Assembly: GCA_034522055.1 (NCBI GenBank)
Contig: JAXHLS010000002.1
Location: 1,612,001 to 1,676,000 of the forward strand
DNA: 64,000 nucleotides
Direction: 5' to 3'
Source of the DNA: Gammaproteobacteria bacterium
GTDB taxonomy: Bacteria > Pseudomonadota > Gammaproteobacteria > JAABTG01
Shown: piece by piece, positions 44,485-55,443 of the stretch
How positions within the stretch are numbered: the first letter of the stretch is position 1
How the letters are laid out: the number at the start of each line of letters is the position of its first letter
The notes under the pieces: generated by a model
The model's input: only the letters and a program-made list of their open reading frames with translations
Database searches by the model: none
Told to the model about the DNA's origin: nothing
Made by a program: the position numbers and the translations under genes

Positions 44485-45927
44485 TCAGTAGCCGCTGGGC
44501 GGGGCCCAGGTTTCGCCTTCGAAGCCGTGGCAGCGCCACGGGAACAGGCGCGGGTCCCCAGCAGGGAGGGTCGGCAGGGGCGTACAACCCGCGAAGGCGT
44601 CCCGCACGGCGGCGGGCAGGCGCTGCTCATCCACCACGTACAGGGCGGTGCCGCCGCGATGCCTGGCGGGACCGGGCCACAGGTCGAACTGGTTGTGGCG
44701 GCGCCCGCCGTCGCCCCCCAGATAGACGGGCAGCCCCCGGGGCAGGTAGAAGGCGAGGCGGCTCGCGAGGTGATAGTTGCGGGTGAGGATGAAGTCCACG
44801 CCCGCGGCATGGCCTGCGAGGGCGTCGATGGGTGCCTGCCAGCCCCGCAGGGCCTTGAGGGGATCACGACCCTCGAAGGCCCCCGTCAGGGGCAGGTAGA
44901 GGATGGCCAGGGACTGCAACACCGCCGCCGCCATCACCACCCCCAGCCAGGCCCGGAAGCGCGGGCCGCGGCGCACCGCCTCCCCCGCCAGCAGCACCAC
45001 CCCGCCGATGTAGGCCACGGCGGGCCAGTTGGGCTGCACCTTGCCCATCATGGCCTTGACGACGAAGAAGGCCAGCACCCCTACCGAGACCAGCCACACC
45101 AGGCGAGGCCCGGGCGGCGCCGCCGGGCGCCACAGCACCGCCAGCATGGTGGCCAGTAACAGCGGCGACAGGGCGATGAACTGGCCGGCGATGAACTCCG
45201 CCAACCCCAGGCCATCGAAGCCACCGCCGGCCACGTGGCCGCTCTCGTGGCGCACCATCACCCAGTCGTGGGCCGCGTTCCAGCCCACCATGGGCGCCAT
45301 CAGCAGCAGCGCCAGCAGGGCCGCCAGCCACGGCGGGCGGGTCAGATAGTGGCGGCGCCACGGGGCACGCAACAGCATCACCACGGCGGTGGTCACCGGC
45401 AACAGGCCGATGCTGAGCTTGCCCAGGGCCCCCACACCCACGGCCCCGCCCATGGCATACCAGGCCCGGGGCCGCTGCCACACCAATGCCCGGTAGGCCG
45501 CCCACAGGGCCAGGGTCCAGAACAGGAACAGGAACACGTCCGTGGTCATGACACCCCCCAGCAGGAAGTAGACGGGGGCCGGCGCCGCGAGCATCACCGC
45601 CCAGCGCGCGGCATCACGGCGCCCCCACAGGTCGCGGGCGAAGCCATAGACGGCCACCAGAAACAGCCCGTGGGTAAGCCAGGCGAACAGCCGCACCTGA
45701 GCCTCGCCCTGACCCAGGGCGGCGGTGGCGACGGCGATGAGCCAGGCCACCAGCGGACCCTTGGAATAGTAGCTCCAGTCCGGGCGGGTGGACCACAGCC
45801 AGTACTGGGCCTCCTCGTAGTGCAGCTCCAGGCTCGCGGTGTACATCACGATCGCGTGAAGGGCGATGGCCAGGACCACCAGCATCGACGCCGGCGCCAG
45901 GGAGGGGGAGAGCTTGTGATCACTCAC
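44485..45927 (-). CDS. ArnT/PMT-like lipid-linked glycosyltransferase
   Basis: The polytopic inner-membrane protein has 480 residues. HYEEAQYWLWSTRPDWSYYSKGPLVAWLI near the N-terminus carries the acidic catalytic loop of the GT-C family (GT83/GT39-like), followed by about ten TM helices and a periplasmic C-terminal domain. Such enzymes move a sugar from a polyprenyl-phosphate donor to lipid A, protein or glycan; the upstream GT2 gene could make that donor. The start GTG (VSDHKLSPSL) has a poor ribosome site. Confidence 0.85.
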   Translation of the reverse strand: MSDHKLSPSLAPASMLVVLAIALHAIVMYTASLELHYEEAQYWLWSTRPDWSYYSKGPLVAWLIAVATAALGQGEAQVRLFAWLTHGLFLVAVYGFARDLWGRRDAARWAVMLAAPAPVYFLLGGVMTTDVFLFLFWTLALWAAYRALVWQRPRAWYAMGGAVGVGALGKLSIGLLPVTTAVVMLLRAPWRRHYLTRPPWLAALLALLLMAPMVGWNAAHDWVMVRHESGHVAGGGFDGLGLAEFIAGQFIALSPLLLATMLAVLWRPAAPPGPRLVWLVSVGVLAFFVVKAMMGKVQPNWPAVAYIGGVVLLAGEAVRRGPRFRAWLGVVMAAAVLQSLAILYLPLTGAFEGRDPLKALRGWQAPIDALAGHAAGVDFILTRNYHLASRLAFYLPRGLPVYLGGDGGRRHNQFDLWPGPARHRGGTALYVVDEQRLPAAVRDAFAGCTPLPTLPAGDPRLFPWRCHGFEGETWAPPSGY

Positions 45928-45947
45928 GGGGGTTTGACCGCGCGGGG

Positions 45948-47003
45948 TCAGGGGGAAGGCGCGGCGGCACCGTGGCGGCGGGACACGCGATGGCTGTCCC
46001 GACGCACCACGTAGGGCAGGGTGGCGCTGGTGGCGAAATAGGTGCGGGCCCCCAACTCGCCGAGGACGCCGGTGGTGAGGAACTGCACCGCCACCACCAC
46101 CAGCAGGATCCCCAGCATCAGCAGGGGCCGGGTGCCGATGTCCTCGCCGAGGACCAGTTTGGCATAGGCCAGATAGGCGAGAATCAGGCCCCCGGCGCCA
46201 CCGAAGGCGAGGCCGATGCGTCCGAAGAAATGGCCCGGCCGGCTGAGGTACTTGATGAAGAAATAGACCGACAGCAGGTCCACCACCACACGAAACGCCC
46301 GGGTGAGTCCGTAGTTGGAGGCGCCGTGAAGCCGCGCGCGGTGGTTGACCACCTCCTCCTTGATACGAGTGGGCGAGGTATGCACCGAGACCCAGGCGGG
46401 GATGAAGCGATGCATGTCGCCGAACAGCCGCACCCGCTTGATCACGCTGCCGCGATAGACCTTGAGGCTGCAGCCATAATCGTGCAGTTCCACCCCGGTG
46501 ACGTTGCCGATGAGCCGGTTGGCCAACCGCGACGGGATGATGCGCAGCCACAGGTTGTCCCGGCGATGCCGGCGCCAGCCCACCAGCAGATCGAGATCCT
46601 CCGCCACCAGGCGCTCCACCAGCCGCGGGATGTCGGCGGGATCGTTCTGGAGGTCGCCGTCCATGGTGACGATCACCGATCCCGTGGCATGGTCGATGCC
46701 GGCCTGCATGGCCGCGGTCTGGCCGAAATTGCGCTGCAGGGTCAGGACCCGGAAACGGTCATCGGCGTCCGCCTCCAGCACCGCCTCCAGGCGGGCGGGG
46801 GTGGCATCGGTACTGCCGTCATCCACCAGGATGATCTCCCAGGGGTAGCCGGTCTGCGCCATGGCCGCGCGCAACTCCGCCACCAGGGCCGGCACGCTGT
46901 CGGCCTCGTTGTAGAGGGGTACCACCACCGTCACGGCCAGCGGCGTGTCCCCGTCATCGAGCCCCCCGAGGATGGGTCTCTCGCTGCTATCCATCTGTTT
47001 CAT
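45948..47003 (-). CDS. GT2 polyprenyl-phosphate glycosyltransferase
   Basis: This DPM1/ArnC-like transferase links a sugar nucleotide to a polyprenyl-phosphate carrier. The 351-residue protein has a GT-A domain with VVVPLYNEADSVPAL, ILVDDGSTDAT, TLQRNFGQTAAMQAGIDHA and the metal-binding MDGDLQNDP. Two C-terminal TM helices follow (about 240-260 and 290-325). It overlaps the end of the phosphatase gene upstream and precedes the GT-C gene, a logical donor-to-acceptor order. Confidence 0.93.
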   Translation of the reverse strand: MKQMDSSERPILGGLDDGDTPLAVTVVVPLYNEADSVPALVAELRAAMAQTGYPWEIILVDDGSTDATPARLEAVLEADADDRFRVLTLQRNFGQTAAMQAGIDHATGSVIVTMDGDLQNDPADIPRLVERLVAEDLDLLVGWRRHRRDNLWLRIIPSRLANRLIGNVTGVELHDYGCSLKVYRGSVIKRVRLFGDMHRFIPAWVSVHTSPTRIKEEVVNHRARLHGASNYGLTRAFRVVVDLLSVYFFIKYLSRPGHFFGRIGLAFGGAGGLILAYLAYAKLVLGEDIGTRPLLMLGILLVVVAVQFLTTGVLGELGARTYFATSATLPYVVRRDSHRVSRRHGAAAPSP

Positions 47004-47578
47004 GACGGAAAAACCGGTCGCCCGGGCTGGCTGGGATGGAGGCGCGATGGTAGCACGCCCACAGCCCCGCCAGGATGCCGATGGCGGTACCGACACCCAC
47101 CCCCGCCAGCACCTGGCTGGGCAGGTGCTTGCCCAGATAGATCCGCGACACCGAGGCCAACACCGCGGCGACGAAAACCACCACCTGCCAGGATCGCCAC
47201 GGGGTGGTGAGGGTGAGAAAGGTGGCGGCGACGAAGAAATTGAGGGCGTGGCTGGAGGGCATGCCGGTGGCGGCGGAGCCGCTGCATCGATGCATGGGTT
47301 CGCCGCCCGGCTGCACCAGAAGCGCATGGTGGGCGAAACACGGCCGGGGCTCGCCGGCCCATGACTTGATGATATTACCGGTGGCATCGCCGATACCGAT
47401 GCTCACCACCAGCAACAGCCACAGCCTGGCGCCATGCCAACCCGCCCGCCGCACGCTGTCTCCCAGCAGCAGCAACAACAGGGGAGAAGGTCCAGCGCGC
47501 GGAGGCCCAGGTGAACAGGGCGTCGGCCAGGGGCCCGGACCAACCCCTATTGATCCAGACCAGCAGAGCCTCATCCAT
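46987..47578 (-). CDS. PAP2-family lipid phosphatase, apparent frameshift
   Basis: The downstream frame has PAP2 motifs KSWAGEPRP, GMPSSHALNF and SRIYLGKHLPSQVLAG. In the last motif the usual Asp (PSDVLAG) is Gln, so the catalytic relay is altered. The frame has no sensible N-terminus of its own. A second frame opening at 47578 (MDEALLVWINRGWSGPLADALFTWASARWTFS) supplies a typical PAP2 N-terminus. The two join if one C is removed from the CCCC run at 47484-47481. The gene may be a pseudogene, a programmed-shift candidate or a sequencing artefact. A role in dephosphorylating undecaprenyl or phosphatidyl phosphates would suit the operon. Confidence 0.75.
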
Positions 47579-48533
47579 GGCCGCGTGGTTCACGGATCAG
47601 CGACGCCAGGGCGCCGCCCGCCACCGAGACCCCCAGCAGGAACAGATGCAGATTGACGGCCGCCGCCAGGGCCGCTTCGAGGGGCACGCCGAAGGGGGCC
47701 ATGGCCGCCACCACGCCGGCCTCGTAGGTGCCCATGCCCGCCAGGCCGTGGAACGGCAGGACGCTGGTCAGTTCGCCCCCCAGGGCCCCCAGCAGCGCGA
47801 CCTCCACGGCGGCACCGCTGAAGGCCGTGAGCAGCCAGACGAATACCGCCAGCTTGGCCGCCCAGGCGAGGACGGACCAAAGCCAGCACTCCCAGAAGGC
47901 GCGGCCGTGGGCCGGCGACCCCGCCGCGACGGCGGCGCCCAGGCGCCGCCAGCGCCCCGCGCCCAGCCAGCCCGGGATGGCACGCTGAAAACGGTAGGCC
48001 AGCCACGGCAAGGCCAGCCAGGCCGCCATCAGCGGCCATCCCCAGGGGCCGTCCATACGCCCCGCCAGGAGGCCGATCAGGCCAAGACCCAACAGGGTGT
48101 GCAGATCCATGAAGCGCAGCCACGCCAGGGCGGCCGTGGCCGTACCCAGGGGCACGGCGAAGAAGCGCCTCATGAGCAGAGGAAAGGACAACTCCCCCGC
48201 CCGCATGGGCAGGAGATTGTTGGCCAGGGTATTGAGCAGCACGAGCTTGAGGGTCAGGGCGAATCGGCCCGCCGTGGGGCCGGCAAAAAAAAGATAAAGC
48301 CGCACCGCCCGCGCCAGGTAGCCGGCCACGGCCAGGCCGAGGGCGAGAAGCAGGGCGTGGACCTCGAGTTCCTGCCACGGCGCCAGCAGGGGCCCCCATC
48401 CCACATACCAGTGGATGCCCGCCACCACGGCCAGGGCCAGCACGATACCGGCACCCCAGGAAATGACGGCGGCACCGTACGCCGGGGCCGTGACCGGCGA
48501 ATTATCCGGCGTGAAGCCCACCGGTGAGTCCAT
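47571..48533 (-). CDS. LPG-synthase/AglD-like flippase-domain membrane protein
   Basis: The polytopic protein of 320 residues has seven to eight TM helices. The core NNLLPMRAGELSFPLLMRRF and GLAGMGTYEAGVVAAM motifs belong to the lysylphosphatidylglycerol synthase TM-region family (DUF6311/UPF0104-like), many of whose members sit with GT2 and PAP2 genes. It probably handles a lipid substrate at the inner membrane. It heads the minus-strand envelope operon, and its stop overlaps the start of the phosphatase gene. Confidence 0.8.
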   Translation of the reverse strand: MDSPVGFTPDNSPVTAPAYGAAVISWGAGIVLALAVVAGIHWYVGWGPLLAPWQELEVHALLLALGLAVAGYLARAVRLYLFFAGPTAGRFALTLKLVLLNTLANNLLPMRAGELSFPLLMRRFFAVPLGTATAALAWLRFMDLHTLLGLGLIGLLAGRMDGPWGWPLMAAWLALPWLAYRFQRAIPGWLGAGRWRRLGAAVAAGSPAHGRAFWECWLWSVLAWAAKLAVFVWLLTAFSGAAVEVALLGALGGELTSVLPFHGLAGMGTYEAGVVAAMAPFGVPLEAALAAAVNLHLFLLGVSVAGGALASLIREPRGHG

Positions 48534-48572
48534 GCCGGCCCGCGCCTGCCATGGCCGGCACGATTGCGGCCG

Positions 48573-49088
48573 TCATGATTCCGGCACCCGTTTGATGTGG
48601 AACTCCATGGTCGCCAGATCCCCCAGCACGTAGGTGGGGGGCTCGCAAACGCCGCCTACGGTGCCCGCATCCACCAGCACGGACTCGCCACCCTTGATCG
48701 TGGCCACCCGTTCCACCACCGCGCGGTGGCTATGGCCGCAACACACCAGGTCCCAGTCCCCCATCACCGCCATGCCGCGGGCGTAGTGGGGATAATGCAC
48801 CATGAAGATACGGCGCCCACCCAGTTCCAAATCCATGTCGTTACCATGATAAGTGATGATGCTGCCCTTGCGCCGGGCCATGGCATTCATGGTATAGAGA
48901 TCACCGGTGTTGTTGCCATGCACCACGTGCACGGGAAGTCCGAAGGGCTGGAGTACCGAGAGGGTGGAGGGTGCCACCACGTCGCCGCCGTGGAACACGG
49001 CCTCTACCCCCCGGTCCACCGCATCCGCCACCGCGGCAGCCAGCAGATCCCGGCGATCATGGCTGTCGGAGAGGATGCAGATCTTCAC
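48573..49088 (-). CDS. YfcE-type metallophosphoesterase
   Basis: The 171-residue protein has the full metallophosphoesterase motif set: LSDSHDRRD, FHGGDVV, VHGNNTG, MVHYPH and CCGHSHRAV. The fold binds two metal ions and hydrolyses phosphodiesters; the natural substrate is unknown. It lies 33 bases from the pyrophosphatase gene, on the same strand and likely co-transcribed. Confidence 0.92.
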   Translation of the reverse strand: MKICILSDSHDRRDLLAAAVADAVDRGVEAVFHGGDVVAPSTLSVLQPFGLPVHVVHGNNTGDLYTMNAMARRKGSIITYHGNDMDLELGGRRIFMVHYPHYARGMAVMGDWDLVCCGHSHRAVVERVATIKGGESVLVDAGTVGGVCEPPTYVLGDLATMEFHIKRVPES

Positions 49089-49121
49089 GGTAGCGTCGCG
49101 CCCGGGAATGCCCGTTGCGCC

Positions 49122-49670
49122 TCAGAAACGGGGCTTCTCCGGCGCATCCCGGTACATGGAGACGCTGTTGATGAGCTCCTGCTTGGCCTCTTCGATGCCG
49201 TACCAGCCGTCCACCCGCACCCATTTGCCCTCGTCCAGGTCCTTGTAATGCTCGAAGAAGTGGGAGATACGATTGAGCACCTCGCCGGTCAGGTCACGGA
49301 AGTCCTGCACGTCTCGGTAGGTCTTGCAGAGCTTGTCCACGGGCACCGCCAGCACCTTGGCGTCATCGCCCGACTCGTCCTTCATCTTGAGGACACCCAC
49401 CGGCCGGCAACTGATCACCGAGCCGGAGATCAACGCATAGGGCGTCAGCACCAGGACATCCACCGGGTCGCCATCGGCGGACAAAGTATGGGGCACGTAA
49501 CCGTAGTTGCACGGGTAGTGCATGGCCGAAGACATGAAGCGGTCCACGAACATGGCGCCGGTCTCCTTGTCCAGTTCGTATTTCACCGGGTCCGAATTGG
49601 CCGGGATCTCGATGATGACGTTGATCTCGTTGGGGACGTCGCGCCCCGAGGCTACGCGGTCAAGGTTCAT
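49122..49670 (-). CDS. ppa: Soluble inorganic pyrophosphatase
   Basis: This family I enzyme hydrolyses PPi to phosphate. The 182-residue protein contains the signature [12 protein letters not shown] with its catalytic aspartates, YGYVPHT and KVLAVPVDK. It sits between a phosphoesterase and the membrane pyrophosphatase. A soluble enzyme competes with PPi-conserving enzymes, so its regulation relative to its neighbours is interesting. Confidence 0.96.
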   Translation of the reverse strand: MNLDRVASGRDVPNEINVIIEIPANSDPVKYELDKETGAMFVDRFMSSAMHYPCNYGYVPHTLSADGDPVDVLVLTPYALISGSVISCRPVGVLKMKDESGDDAKVLAVPVDKLCKTYRDVQDFRDLTGEVLNRISHFFEHYKDLDEGKWVRVDGWYGIEEAKQELINSVSMYRDAPEKPRF

Positions 49671-49807
49671 GGCCTGCCCTCTGTCTGTCAGTTTACGGAA
49701 ACCGAGCTGCCAGGGCGCCGCGAAGCGCCCTGGCTGTCGATTGGCTATTCTAACCCATCGCCGTCACGGCCCGGACCCCGGGCCCGTGGGCGAATGCCCG
49801 CAGGGGA

Positions 49808-51811
<2,004 letters not shown>

Positions 51812-51962
51812 GACGCTAACCTCCCCCAATGAGTGTGTTTGGAAACCCCCTAGACCCGTCCGGCGGCGTGCGATTGTATCCCCCCGCCATACCCACCTGC
51901 ACCCTGAGACGTTCCCAGGCCTGGCCCCCGGTCACGGGTACACCGGCCTGGTGCAATCAAAA

Positions 51963-51979
51963 GGGGGGGCACGCCCCCC
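51963..51979 (-). terminator. Intrinsic terminator after the phosphofructokinase gene
   Basis: On the minus strand CGGGGGGCGTGCCCCCCC is followed by TTTTGATT. It lies 44 bases past the phosphofructokinase stop and upstream of hppA, so hppA probably has its own promoter within 51812-51960 or is expressed by read-through. Confidence 0.75.
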
Positions 51980-52022
51980 GAGAGTGGTCCTTCCCGATGC
52001 CCCATCGACGGCGGGGTCAACC

Positions 52023-53282
52023 TCAAGGCTGGAAGTCACTGTCGAGACGGCGGGCCACGGCGACGTTCTTCAGGGTCACGTAGGCCGGCATGCCGTTGAC
52101 ATAGGGCGGGTAGTCCTCGCCCTGGATCAAGGGCTCCAGATACTGGCGACAGGCGGCGGTGATGCCGAAACCGTCGTCGCTGATGAACTCCGCGGGCATG
52201 AACTTCTCCACATTGGCCACCTCGGACAGGGGCGCCTTGCCCACGGCCCAGGCGTAAGGGTCATTGGAGGTGCGGTCGATGGTGGGCATGACGGCGTTCT
52301 CGCCCGCCACCGCCAACTCCACCGCCGCCTTGCCCATGGCGTAGGCCTGATCCACGTCGGTCTTGGAGGCCAGGTGGCGGGCGGCCCGCTGGAGATAGTC
52401 GGCCACCGCCCAGTGGAACTTGTAGCCCAGAGCCTCCTTCACCATGTTGGCCACCACCGGCGCGGCGCCGCCGAGCTGGGCGTGGCCGAAGGCGTCCCGC
52501 GTGCCCTGCTCGGCCAGGAACTTGCCGTCGGGCCAGTGGGCGCCCTCGGAGACCACCACGGTGCAATAACCGTGGCTGTCCTTCGCCGCCTTCACCCTGG
52601 CCAGGAAGCGTTCCTTATCGAATTCCACCTCGGGGAACAGAATCACCACCGGGATGTCATTATTATCATCGGCGGCGAGCCCGCCGGCGGCGGCGATCCA
52701 CCCGGCATGGCGCCCCATCACCTCGAGGACGAAGAACTGGGTGGAGGTCTTGGCCATGGAACGCACGTCGTAGCTGGCCTCACGGGTGGACACGGCGATG
52801 TATTTGGCCACGGAGCCGAAGCCGGGACAGTTGTCTGTAATCGGCAGGTCGTTGTCCACGGTCTTGGGTACGTGAATGGCCTGGATGGGGTAGCCCATGG
52901 TCTCCGAGAGCTGAGACACCTTATGACAGGTATCGGCGGAATCACCGCCACCGTTGTAGAAGAAGTAACCGATGTCGTGGGCCTTGAACATCTCGATGAG
53001 ACGCTCGTATTCCCGCCGGTTCTCCTCCAGGCCCTTCAGCTTGTAGCGGCAGGACCCGAAGGCCCCCGAGGGGGTATAACGCAGGGCGGCGATGGCCTCG
53101 TCCGACTCCTCGCTGGTGTCGATGAGGTCCTCTGTCAGGGCGCCGATGATGCCGTTGCGGCCGGCGTACACCTTGCCGATGGCGTCGGCATGGCGCCGGG
53201 CGGTCTCGATGACGCCGCAGGCGCTGGCATTGATGACGGCGGTCACACCACCGGATTGGGCGTAGAAGGCGTTCTTGGGCAT
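52023..53282 (-). CDS. PPi-type 6-phosphofructokinase
   Basis: The 419-residue enzyme interconverts fructose 6-phosphate and the 1,6-bisphosphate. The substrate loop FYNGGGDSADTCH and the segment HVPKTVDNDLP carry the Lys (PKT rather than PGT) that distinguishes PPi-dependent enzymes from ATP-dependent ones. VMGRHAGWIAAAGGLA is also characteristic of that branch. PPi enzymes are reversible and in some bacteria also act on sedoheptulose 7-phosphate and ribulose 5-phosphate; that activity here is inference. The ATG at 53282 was chosen over upstream in-frame ATGs that lie in non-conserved sequence. Confidence 0.92.
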   Translation of the reverse strand: MPKNAFYAQSGGVTAVINASACGVIETARRHADAIGKVYAGRNGIIGALTEDLIDTSEESDEAIAALRYTPSGAFGSCRYKLKGLEENRREYERLIEMFKAHDIGYFFYNGGGDSADTCHKVSQLSETMGYPIQAIHVPKTVDNDLPITDNCPGFGSVAKYIAVSTREASYDVRSMAKTSTQFFVLEVMGRHAGWIAAAGGLAADDNNDIPVVILFPEVEFDKERFLARVKAAKDSHGYCTVVVSEGAHWPDGKFLAEQGTRDAFGHAQLGGAAPVVANMVKEALGYKFHWAVADYLQRAARHLASKTDVDQAYAMGKAAVELAVAGENAVMPTIDRTSNDPYAWAVGKAPLSEVANVEKFMPAEFISDDGFGITAACRQYLEPLIQGEDYPPYVNGMPAYVTLKNVAVARRLDSDFQP

Positions 53283-53434
53283 CGTTCGTCGGTTCCTTCG
53301 GGGTTGATTACTTGGATTTACGGCTAGGGACTTGGTTGAAGCATATCGGTCGGTGTTATTCTCGGCACGTTCCGCCTGGACCTGAATTGCCGTGACGCAA
53401 TGGTCAAGGGTAACCATGGCCCTGGCCCGGCGCA

Positions 53435-54916
53435 ATGGAATTTCTATATACCTTCATGAGTAAAACCGAAAAGATACTGCGACGCGCCCGCGCTTTGGCT
53501 GCGGCAGTCGCGTTGGTGTCGCTCCCGGCGACGGGCAACGACGCCATTCGCCTGCCCGATATCGGCGGCTCGGACCAGGCGGCCCTCAGCGACCAGCGGG
53601 CCGCAAACATCGGGCGCGCCATGCTTCAGCAACTGCGCCAGCGCGGCGTCATCCTCGAAGATCCCCAGATCGCCGGCTACATCCAGCGCCTGGGCCAGCG
53701 CCTGGCCAGCCATAGCGACGCCCCCGAACAGCCCTTTACCTTCTTCGTGGTGGACGATCCGGCCATCAACGCCTTCGCCGCACCGGGTGGCTATATCGGT
53801 GTCCACACCGGCCTCATCGACGCCAGCGAGACGGAGAGCGAGCTGGCGGCGGTCCTGGCCCACGAGATCGCCCACGTCACCCAGCATCATATCGCCCGCA
53901 GCGTGGATTTGGCCAACCGCATGACCATCCCCACGGTGGCCGCGCTGCTCGCCGCCATCGCCCTGGGCAGCCAGAACAGCGAGGCCGGCGCCGCCGCCCT
54001 GGCGGCCAGTCAGGCCGGGGCCATACAACTGCAGATCGATTTCACCCGCCATCACGAGAAGGAAGCGGATTGGGTGGGCATCCAGACCCTGGCCCGGGCC
54101 GACTTCGACCCCCGGGCCATGGCGGTATTCTTCGAGCGTTTGCAGACGGAAACCCGCTACTACGGCCGTCCCCCCGAGTTCCTGAGTACCCATCCGGTCA
54201 CCACCAACCGCATCTCCGACAGCCGTTCGCGGGCCGAGACCTTGCCCTACAGACAGGTGGAAGACTCCATGGAATACGCCCTGGTCCGCGCCAGGGTCAA
54301 GGTCTTCCAGGCCAAGTCCCCGGGCCAACTGGCCAACGATTTGCGTAAACGTATCGCGGCCGGACAATATCGTCACAAGGACCCCATGCGCTATGCCCTC
54401 GCCCTGGCGTTGCGCGAGAGTGGACAGATCCCGGAGGCCCTCGAGGAGTTCCGCGACCTGTTCGAGCGCCTGCCGGAGAACAACGCCTTGCGCCACGAAC
54501 TGGCGGTCACCGAACTGGCCGCCGGAAACCCGGAACGTTCCCTCGAACTCTATCGCCAGGGACTGAAGATCTATCCCCATGACCCGGTACTGGTGCCCGG
54601 CTTCGGTGAGGCGCTGCTGGAACAGGGCAGGATCACCGAAGCGCACCGCCTGCTGTCGCGCTACATCACCGGCAATCGCGGTGACGCCAAAAGCTATTAC
54701 CTGCTGGCTCAGGCCGAAGAGGCCCTGGGCAACACCGTGGAGAGCCAGGTCGCCCTGGCGGAATACTACTACCTTCAGGGAGATCTGGCCGCCGGGGTTC
54801 AGCAGTTGGAACTCGCCGCCAAGGGGGCCCGCGGCGACTTCTATCAGGAAGAGCGCATCGCCGACCGACTGCGCCGGATGAAGGCCCAGCTCGAACAGAT
54901 GATGGCCCTGAAATAG
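53435..54916 (+). CDS. bepA: BepA-like periplasmic M48 metalloprotease with TPR repeats
   Basis: This envelope quality-control protease and chaperone assists outer-membrane protein assembly. The 493-residue product has a signal peptide (about 8-38), an M48 zinc site HEIAH (about residues 145-149) with the third ligand in HHEKEADWVGI, and C-terminal TPR helices from about 290 on. The start is uncertain: the ATG at 53435 has no clear ribosome site, and neither does the one at 53456 (MSKTEKIL), which sits 6 bases after a TATATA that might be a -10 box. It diverges from the phosphofructokinase gene. Confidence 0.92.
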   Translation: MEFLYTFMSKTEKILRRARALAAAVALVSLPATGNDAIRLPDIGGSDQAALSDQRAANIGRAMLQQLRQRGVILEDPQIAGYIQRLGQRLASHSDAPEQPFTFFVVDDPAINAFAAPGGYIGVHTGLIDASETESELAAVLAHEIAHVTQHHIARSVDLANRMTIPTVAALLAAIALGSQNSEAGAAALAASQAGAIQLQIDFTRHHEKEADWVGIQTLARADFDPRAMAVFFERLQTETRYYGRPPEFLSTHPVTTNRISDSRSRAETLPYRQVEDSMEYALVRARVKVFQAKSPGQLANDLRKRIAAGQYRHKDPMRYALALALRESGQIPEALEEFRDLFERLPENNALRHELAVTELAAGNPERSLELYRQGLKIYPHDPVLVPGFGEALLEQGRITEAHRLLSRYITGNRGDAKSYYLLAQAEEALGNTVESQVALAEYYYLQGDLAAGVQQLELAAKGARGDFYQEERIADRLRRMKAQLEQMMALK

Positions 54917-54922
54917 ATGAAT

Positions 54923-54965
54923 GGTGGCGCCCTTATGTGCCACCCACGGGACAGCCCGAAGGGCT
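54923..54965 (+). terminator. Two hairpins after bepA
   Basis: GGTGGC/GCCACC (54923-54944) and AGCCC/GGGCT (54953-54965) form consecutive short stems just past the stop codon. There is no T-run. They are probably 3'-end structures of the bepA mRNA. Confidence 0.4.
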
Positions 54966-55078
54966 CTGATGCGGCCCCGAAACCATCGGTAAAAAACCTT
55001 TTTAAAATATTACCGGTTACTGAAAAACCCTTGATTTGTTTGACCTTGGATTCTGGCTGACGCAAACTTAAACGGCGC

Positions 55079-55107
55079 TTGACACGGTCATACACCGTGC
55101 AGGTAAT
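55079..55107 (+). promoter_or_regulatory. soxYZ promoter with a dyad operator in its spacer
   Basis: A perfect TTGACA (55079-55084), a 17-bp spacer and GGTAAT (55102-55107) form a strong sigma-70 promoter, with a start near 55114. Within the spacer lies a perfect dyad CACGGT-n5-ACCGTG (55083-55088 and 55094-55099). A repressor bound there would block RNA polymerase. Several known sulfur-oxidation regulators are ArsR-type repressors, but none is encoded in this window. Confidence 0.65.
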
Positions 55108-55208
55108 GCACTGCGGAAACTAAGTTCGGAAATCACGGACTAAAAGAAAGCGAATCCCGTGGATGCGGATCCCCGTGAATTCGGATCGATTCGTCAAAGG
55201 AGGTGTCA

Positions 55209-55250
55209 ATGGAGAAACCAAAGTCTGGACCGTTCGCCGCAGGTGCGTGA
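55209..55250 (+). CDS. Putative 13-residue leader peptide in the sox 5' leader
   Basis: ATG at 55209 is preceded by AAAGGAGGTG, about the strongest Shine-Dalgarno in the window, and encodes MEKPKSGPFAAGA before TGA. It lies in the roughly 330-nt untranslated leader of soxY. Proline codons occur at positions 4 and 8, but no regulatory codon run is evident. It may control soxY translation or leader folding, or may be chance. No other gene was found in the 54917-55443 gap. Confidence 0.4.
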   Translation: MEKPKSGPFAAGA

Positions 55251-55443
55251 TGCCATGCCAGTGGGTGGATTCGCATCGGCTCGCGAGCATCGGTGCCGGC
55301 ACGACGCGCAACAACCCCAACACCAGGATGTCTCCCTGAGATCGTCACATGGTGGCGACGCATGGGCGTATCGATAGATATCACCGAGCACCCCACACCC
55401 TGGCTAATAAAACCCTACTCTATATTCTAAGGAGTTCCCAAAC

